From Ectocarpus siliculosus (lineage: Eukaryota; Sar; Phaeophyceae; Ectocarpales; Ectocarpaceae), in contig FN649731.1 of the NCBI GenBank assembly GCA_000310025.1, positions 1,679,831-1,705,240 of the forward strand: a DNA stretch of 25,410 nt. The letters run 5' to 3'. Below are positions 21,434-25,410 of the stretch, piece by piece; the stretch's first letter is position 1, and the number at the start of each line of letters is the position of its first letter. A program made the position numbers and the translations under genes. The notes beneath the pieces were generated by a model. That model was not told where the DNA came from, searched no databases, and saw only the letters and a program-made list of their open reading frames with translations.

Positions 21434-24393
21434 ATGGGCGACGAAGAAGTGGAGTACAAGGCGGAGTACTTGGACACAGCGGAAGATGCCGAACCCGAGG
21501 TACATGGATATATGTATGCGACCCTCGATGCGGTAGGCCACATCCATGTTTCGTCGATCACGCTGTCTTTGACCATACGTGGGTATGGTTTGACCACCAT
21601 TGTGGCATATGAGGTAGCCAGAGTTTCCTGGTGAGGGCTGCTTAACACATGTTCGATTCTAAGCCCTTCTACTGCTGTATGGATAGTCTACACCGCCAGC
21701 AGGGCTCAACATATGTCGTGATGCGCGCAATCGGCGAGCAAAGATGTAGACTACATGTACTATTGCTGAAGATCCTGACCCTGAGGTCGTCAGGTGCCGC
21801 CTCGATTGCAGACGTCCAACAACAACCGTCGCAGCAGTGAAGCGATGGCTGACGCTGGGATGTTTCTCGACCTTGCTTTTGAATTCCATGCCGATTTTGC
21901 TATTCATCCGGCATGTTCCTGCTGAGTTCACTTGTGTACGTGGCACTGCTGTGCCTCACACATGTGTACGTGTGGCACTGCTGTGCCTCACAGCACAGAA
22001 GTACTCCTGTTTTCATACGAACAAGTTATGAACAATGTCAGCATTATGACGAAGCACGTGAATCCCCCCCTCGTTTCGGTGGAGATGCCAAAAACAAACG
22101 TCACCCCACTGTGTAGACTTGCTTTTTATCATAGTCCAAACAAGTTGTTCATTGTTTTGACCCGCTGTGACAGTGTAGTTGTACATAACATGTGTGTCTC
22201 CCACACCCATATTAGTTTCTGCCTGCACCACATTTGAGGCAGGACATCCCTTCCTCTTGGCGTCTTAAAACATTTTCGTTGCCATCCAACCCCGTTGTGT
22301 ATGCATGTACTACTTTTACGTAACGGTGCGGTTGCTGCCTTTCCCCCGCGTTTCATGCGGGGCGCAGGTGGCAAATTGGCTGCCGAGACCGGGGAAGGCG
22401 AAGGTGACCTATGCCGAGGGGTCGAGCTTCGAGGGGGTCTTCAACGGGGAGCGCATCAAAGACGGACCTGGCAAGTACACCTGGATGAAGCCAGCAGAGG
22501 AAGACGGGGAGGACCCTCAGGTGTTTTCTCTGTTGCAGTCAACCTGTGTTGTGCGGTTCTTGACGTGTCACCTTTCTGGTGGTCCGATCGGGAAAATGCC
22601 GATGACGTGGGTCGAACAAGACTGGAGGTTATTAAATGTGTGTGGTATGTTGGCACGTGTCGCGCTTGTTGGTCTGTTGCAGAACACAACGCACTGTGCC
22701 CTGTGGTTTGCGGTGAATTGGGCTAATCGATGTGTTCGGGCTCTCCCATCTATTGCGAGACAGGCGAACGCAGGAGAAATTTGGTCTCCGTGGGAAAAAT
22801 GTCGACACTGCGTAGAACACAAGACTGCCTCCTGGTGGATGTTTTCTCGAAGGTGGTCAAAGAAAAGGAACACTACAGCAGTACACGGCTTTGCCAATCG
22901 TTCTGAACGCCTGAACACATCGTGCGCCGAACACCAACCAGGTACACGCAACGTACGAGGGCAACTACACGGACGGCAAGAAAGCCGGCACCGGCAAGAT
23001 GACGTATCCTAACGGAGACGAGTATACGGGGGAATGGAAGGACAACGCCATGGAGGGAGAGGGGACCTACGTGTACAAGGTTCGTCCTCGTTTCGCCGTG
23101 CACAGAGATGGAATGAACGATATGGCTGGAGGTCTAGCAAAGTCGTTCAACTCAACAGTACCACGCAACCATACAGTATTTAGCAGATAGATGTCGAACT
23201 CTGAACAGGTTTAAATGAGCGTTGCTGGATGCATTGTTGTTGTTTATTGTCGTTACATGAAAAAACTCTCCAGGCTGGCCCAACTGACGCGGACCCCTTC
23301 TTCGTGGTATATTTCATGCAACTAATCAACTTACCCCGGCAGCCATCAATCAAAAAAATAAAAAACGAGGCCAACCTGAAAGTACCCACCAGCGTACCAC
23401 GCTCACCGATGAACATTCAGTTCCCACGCCAGTATTGTCCCATCTCGCAGTTCTCCCCACTCAATGGCCTAGTCGCTCGACACCCGCGTCGCAACGGACG
23501 AAGGATAGAGCTATACAGTGGCTGTTGGGTGAACCTGTCTCGATGATCAAGGACAAAACTCAGTTGTTTCCGATGGCCTCGGTGTTGAATCGCTCTTGTT
23601 GCCTGACTTCTATGCGTGCCGACTCCCGTGTTGCGCACACACAATTCAAAAACACTGACGGCAGGCAACGGGGGACATCTACAGCGGCACCTGGGTGGCC
23701 AACAAGAAGAGCGGCCAGGGAATGTACCAGTTCGGCGCGGATGACAGCACCATGCACGGCACGTGGGTCGACGGCACCATCACCGAGGGGACGTGGGTCT
23801 TCAAGGTAAAATATGCGGTCATAGAAAGTTTCCCACCACCAGAAGATTACTGCTGTGGACTGTGGACTAGTATTCAAAGTTGAGTTCTTCCTGATCACGG
23901 CTCCCTGCGTCTTGTTATGACCTGTCGACGTTCCCCGAACGCGTGGCATGCCGCTTTTGGGGTTCGAGTACGGGTCATGCTTTCTCACGGTCTTCTCTCT
24001 GCGCAGCTTTTGTCCTCTGCTGGAGAACTTCTGGCTGTTTCGTTTTATTGGCAACCTTTTCGAAGAGCCTCGGGTAGAGGAGGCCGCCGATGGTGAACAG
24101 TTTCGCCCAAACTACCGAGTCAGCCCTCTCCCGCCCGTCTTGTCGGACACTCGTTGATGACCGCGATAACGTCCTTAATTATTTTCTTGTCTACCATCTC
24201 TGTTTTTCCTCACCAGGACGGAACGGTGTACACGGGCCGCTTCGAGGGAGGGCGGCCAAAGGGCGAGGGGACGTTCGCTTTCCCGAGCGGCATCAGCCAA
24301 CAGGGCTTCTACGAGGCCGTGGTGGCGGAGGATGCAGACGAGGAGGAGCCCCCGGCGCTGCTGTGGCGAGGACAGAGCGTGGTTACGTGCTGA
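21434..24393 (+). CDS. MORN-repeat protein, radial-spoke-like (flagellar) candidate
   Basis: Five exons: 21434-21499, 22368-22520, 22942-23079, 23665-23805, 24217-24393 (TGA). Donors are GTACAT, GTGTTT, GTTCGT and GTAAAA; all acceptors are CAG; all four introns are phase 0. Product 224 aa. Residues 1-40 are acidic, then Pro/Lys (MGDEEVEYKAEYL, LPRPGKAKVTY). MORN units follow, with the YxGxxxxGxxxGxG pattern: SFEGVFNGERIKDGPGKYTW, TYEGNYTDGKKAGTGKMTY, EYTGEWKDNAMEGEGTYVY, IYSGTWVANKKSGQGMYQF, a diverged STMHGTWVDGTITEGTWVF, and VYTGRFEGGRPKGEGTFAF. The tail is acidic and ends LLWRGQSVVTC. MORN repeats bind lipid or build scaffolds. The run of units followed by an acidic tail resembles RSPH1-type radial-spoke head proteins, which would suit flagellate gametes or zoospores, but that assignment is inference. 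Two of the donors are weak (GTGTTT, GTTCGT). Confidence 0.88.
21740..21790 (+). repeat. Diverged echo of MORN exon 1 inside intron 1
   Basis: The 3' half of exon 1 (GAGTACTTGGAC...GAAGATGCCGAACCCGAGGT) aligns with GACTACATGTAC...GAAGATCCTGACCCTGAGGT near 21749-21787 with scattered mismatches and one inserted base. The local reading EDPDPE mirrors EDAEPE. The insertion breaks the frame and the following GTCGTC is a poor donor, so this looks like a decayed duplicate rather than an exon. Confidence 0.4.
21933..21992 (+). repeat. Tandem ~30-bp direct repeat, two copies
   Basis: Units at 21933-21960 and 21963-21992 are identical (TGTGTACG, TGGCACTGCTG, TGCCTCACA) except for a TG insertion in the second. 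They lie within intron 1 of the MORN gene. Confidence 0.85.
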
Positions 24394-25103
24394 ATTTACT
24401 TCGAAAGAGCCTCGCTCGAGACTTTGGGAAAGGCTGAATAAAACCAGTTTTGTTCGAGTTCGGTCTACAGCACGAGGAGAGAACTTGTCTATTCTATGCC
24501 ACCTCCGAAGCCTTGTAGTGTACTCCTGTATTTCCAGTCTAGAAAACACGGAGACATGAGCACGGCAGCCCTACCTTTGGCAGACGCTCCGGGGTCTCCC
24601 CGTGGTCCTGTCGTGTTCTGTTTCGTGGTGTCTAGGTCAGGGAATTCATGATGCCGCCCGGGCGCTTTGTGGAGGGGAGAGTGACAGGCAGTTTTCATGC
24701 AGAGGCATCAGGCTGCTGAGCCACACACAACGCACAAACTTAAGGTACGAACTACTAGGTTCCGCAAATCTGACCACCTTGGGTGTTATGCCAATGGTTG
24801 TTCGCAAACTTGACTTGCATCCGTTCGTCGTTTCGTGCTTCTGTGACCTGCGCCGGATGGCCTAGTTGGGCGCAGCTGGGTCCTTGTGGGGGCGGGGCAT
24901 TCCAATCAGACAAGCGGCAATCCCTCCCGCGGCATAAGACACATGGGGGGCGTTCTCTACGCGCATTCTTCGTGGACCATACTAAAGCACGCTTGGGGCA
25001 CTCAAGTTTTGTCAAGAATAACCTCAGCGCTGGCACAACACGTGTGGCGGAAACAACAGGAGAGCTCGCGATCAAGTCTGATTTTTTCTTTTCCACGCAC
25101 TAA
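24394..25103 (+). other. 3' flank of the MORN gene
   Basis: AATAAA occurs at 24437-24442, 44 bases after the TGA, and is a possible but unproven polyadenylation signal. The remaining ~650 bases show no recognisable gene. An A-box-like TGGCCTAGTTGG lies near 24857 without a matching B box. Confidence 0.45.
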
Positions 25104-25410
25104 ACCGGGGGGGGGGGGGGGGGGGGGGAAAAAAAAAAAAGGGTTTTCCCTTCTCCTCCCAGAAATGGGGAAACCCCCCCCGGGGTGGAAAAAAAGGGGA
25201 CCCCCCCCAAGGGGGGGGGCTATTAACCCCAAAACCCATCCCTTTTTCCCCCCAAACCCCAAAAAAGAAAAGGGTTTTTTCTTTGAATTTTAAGGGGAAA
25301 AGAAAACCCCCCCAAGGGGCCCCCCCCCAAAAAAAGGGGAACCCCCCCCCACCTTCCCCCCCCCCAAAAGGGGGGAACCCCCCCCCCCGGGGGCCCAAAA
25401 AAACAGGGGT
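25104..25410. other. Low-quality contig end (homopolymer-stretched)
   Basis: From the G run at about 25107 to the end, almost every base is in a run of 3-20 identical bases. It mirrors the left end and is read-end noise, not biology. Frames rich in Pro, Gly, Lys and Phe here should be ignored. Confidence 0.85.

Noticed and set aside
20881-21612. Plus-strand 243-codon frame, including a hydrophobic signal-like stretch
   Set aside because: It does not start at ATG, has no recognisable domain, and overlaps MORN exon 1 in another frame; the MORN exon is strongly supported by phase and protein similarity.
24850-24915. Possible tRNA: A-box-like TGGCCTAGTTGG
   Set aside because: No acceptable B box (nearest is GCATTCCAATCAG) and no cloverleaf could be drawn.
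1-25410. CRISPR arrays, bacterial operons, rRNA genes, integrated virus genes
   Set aside because: None seen. There are no regularly spaced repeats, no ribosomal RNA signatures, and the gene structure is clearly intron-rich eukaryotic.

Overview
The window is eukaryotic nuclear DNA, most likely from a brown alga (Phaeophyceae, Ectocarpus-like) or a close photosynthetic stramenopile. The main clues are: a red-lineage light-harvesting protein with a bipartite plastid leader (an ASAFAP-like motif at the signal-peptide junction); genes broken into short exons by long GT-AG introns of roughly 0.3-2.1 kb; moderate GC content; and genes alternating between strands. Species assignment is inference. 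About 360 bases at the left end and 300 at the right end are homopolymer-stretched, low-quality sequence, which suggests the window is a complete draft contig.

Layout from left to right. (1) 749-3392, minus: a two-exon gene for a 516-aa, mostly disordered protein of unknown function with a helical C-terminus. (2) 3393-~5800: intergenic, with a degenerate tRNA-like element. (3) 6147-10347, minus: an LHCR-type chlorophyll a/c-binding antenna protein, three exons resolved and the last tiny exon ambiguous. (4) 10742-15833, plus: a nine-exon gene whose spliced product (393 aa) has a signal peptide, a cadherin-like/tandem repeat-type module, a laminin-B (domain IV) module and a short Cys tail. This is a predicted secreted matrix protein and the most interesting item here. 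(5) 15834-18075: intergenic. (6) 18076-~20960, minus: a two-transmembrane-segment protein of unknown function. (7) 21434-24393, plus: a five-exon MORN-repeat protein resembling flagellar radial-spoke-type MORN proteins.

The genes do not form an operon or an obvious pathway. Two pairs are head to head with short shared upstream regions: LHCR with the laminin-B gene (394 bp between start codons), and the two-TM gene with the MORN gene (473 bp if the proposed first exon is right). All exon models below were built by matching splice phase and GT/AG sites by eye. No RNA evidence or database search was available.
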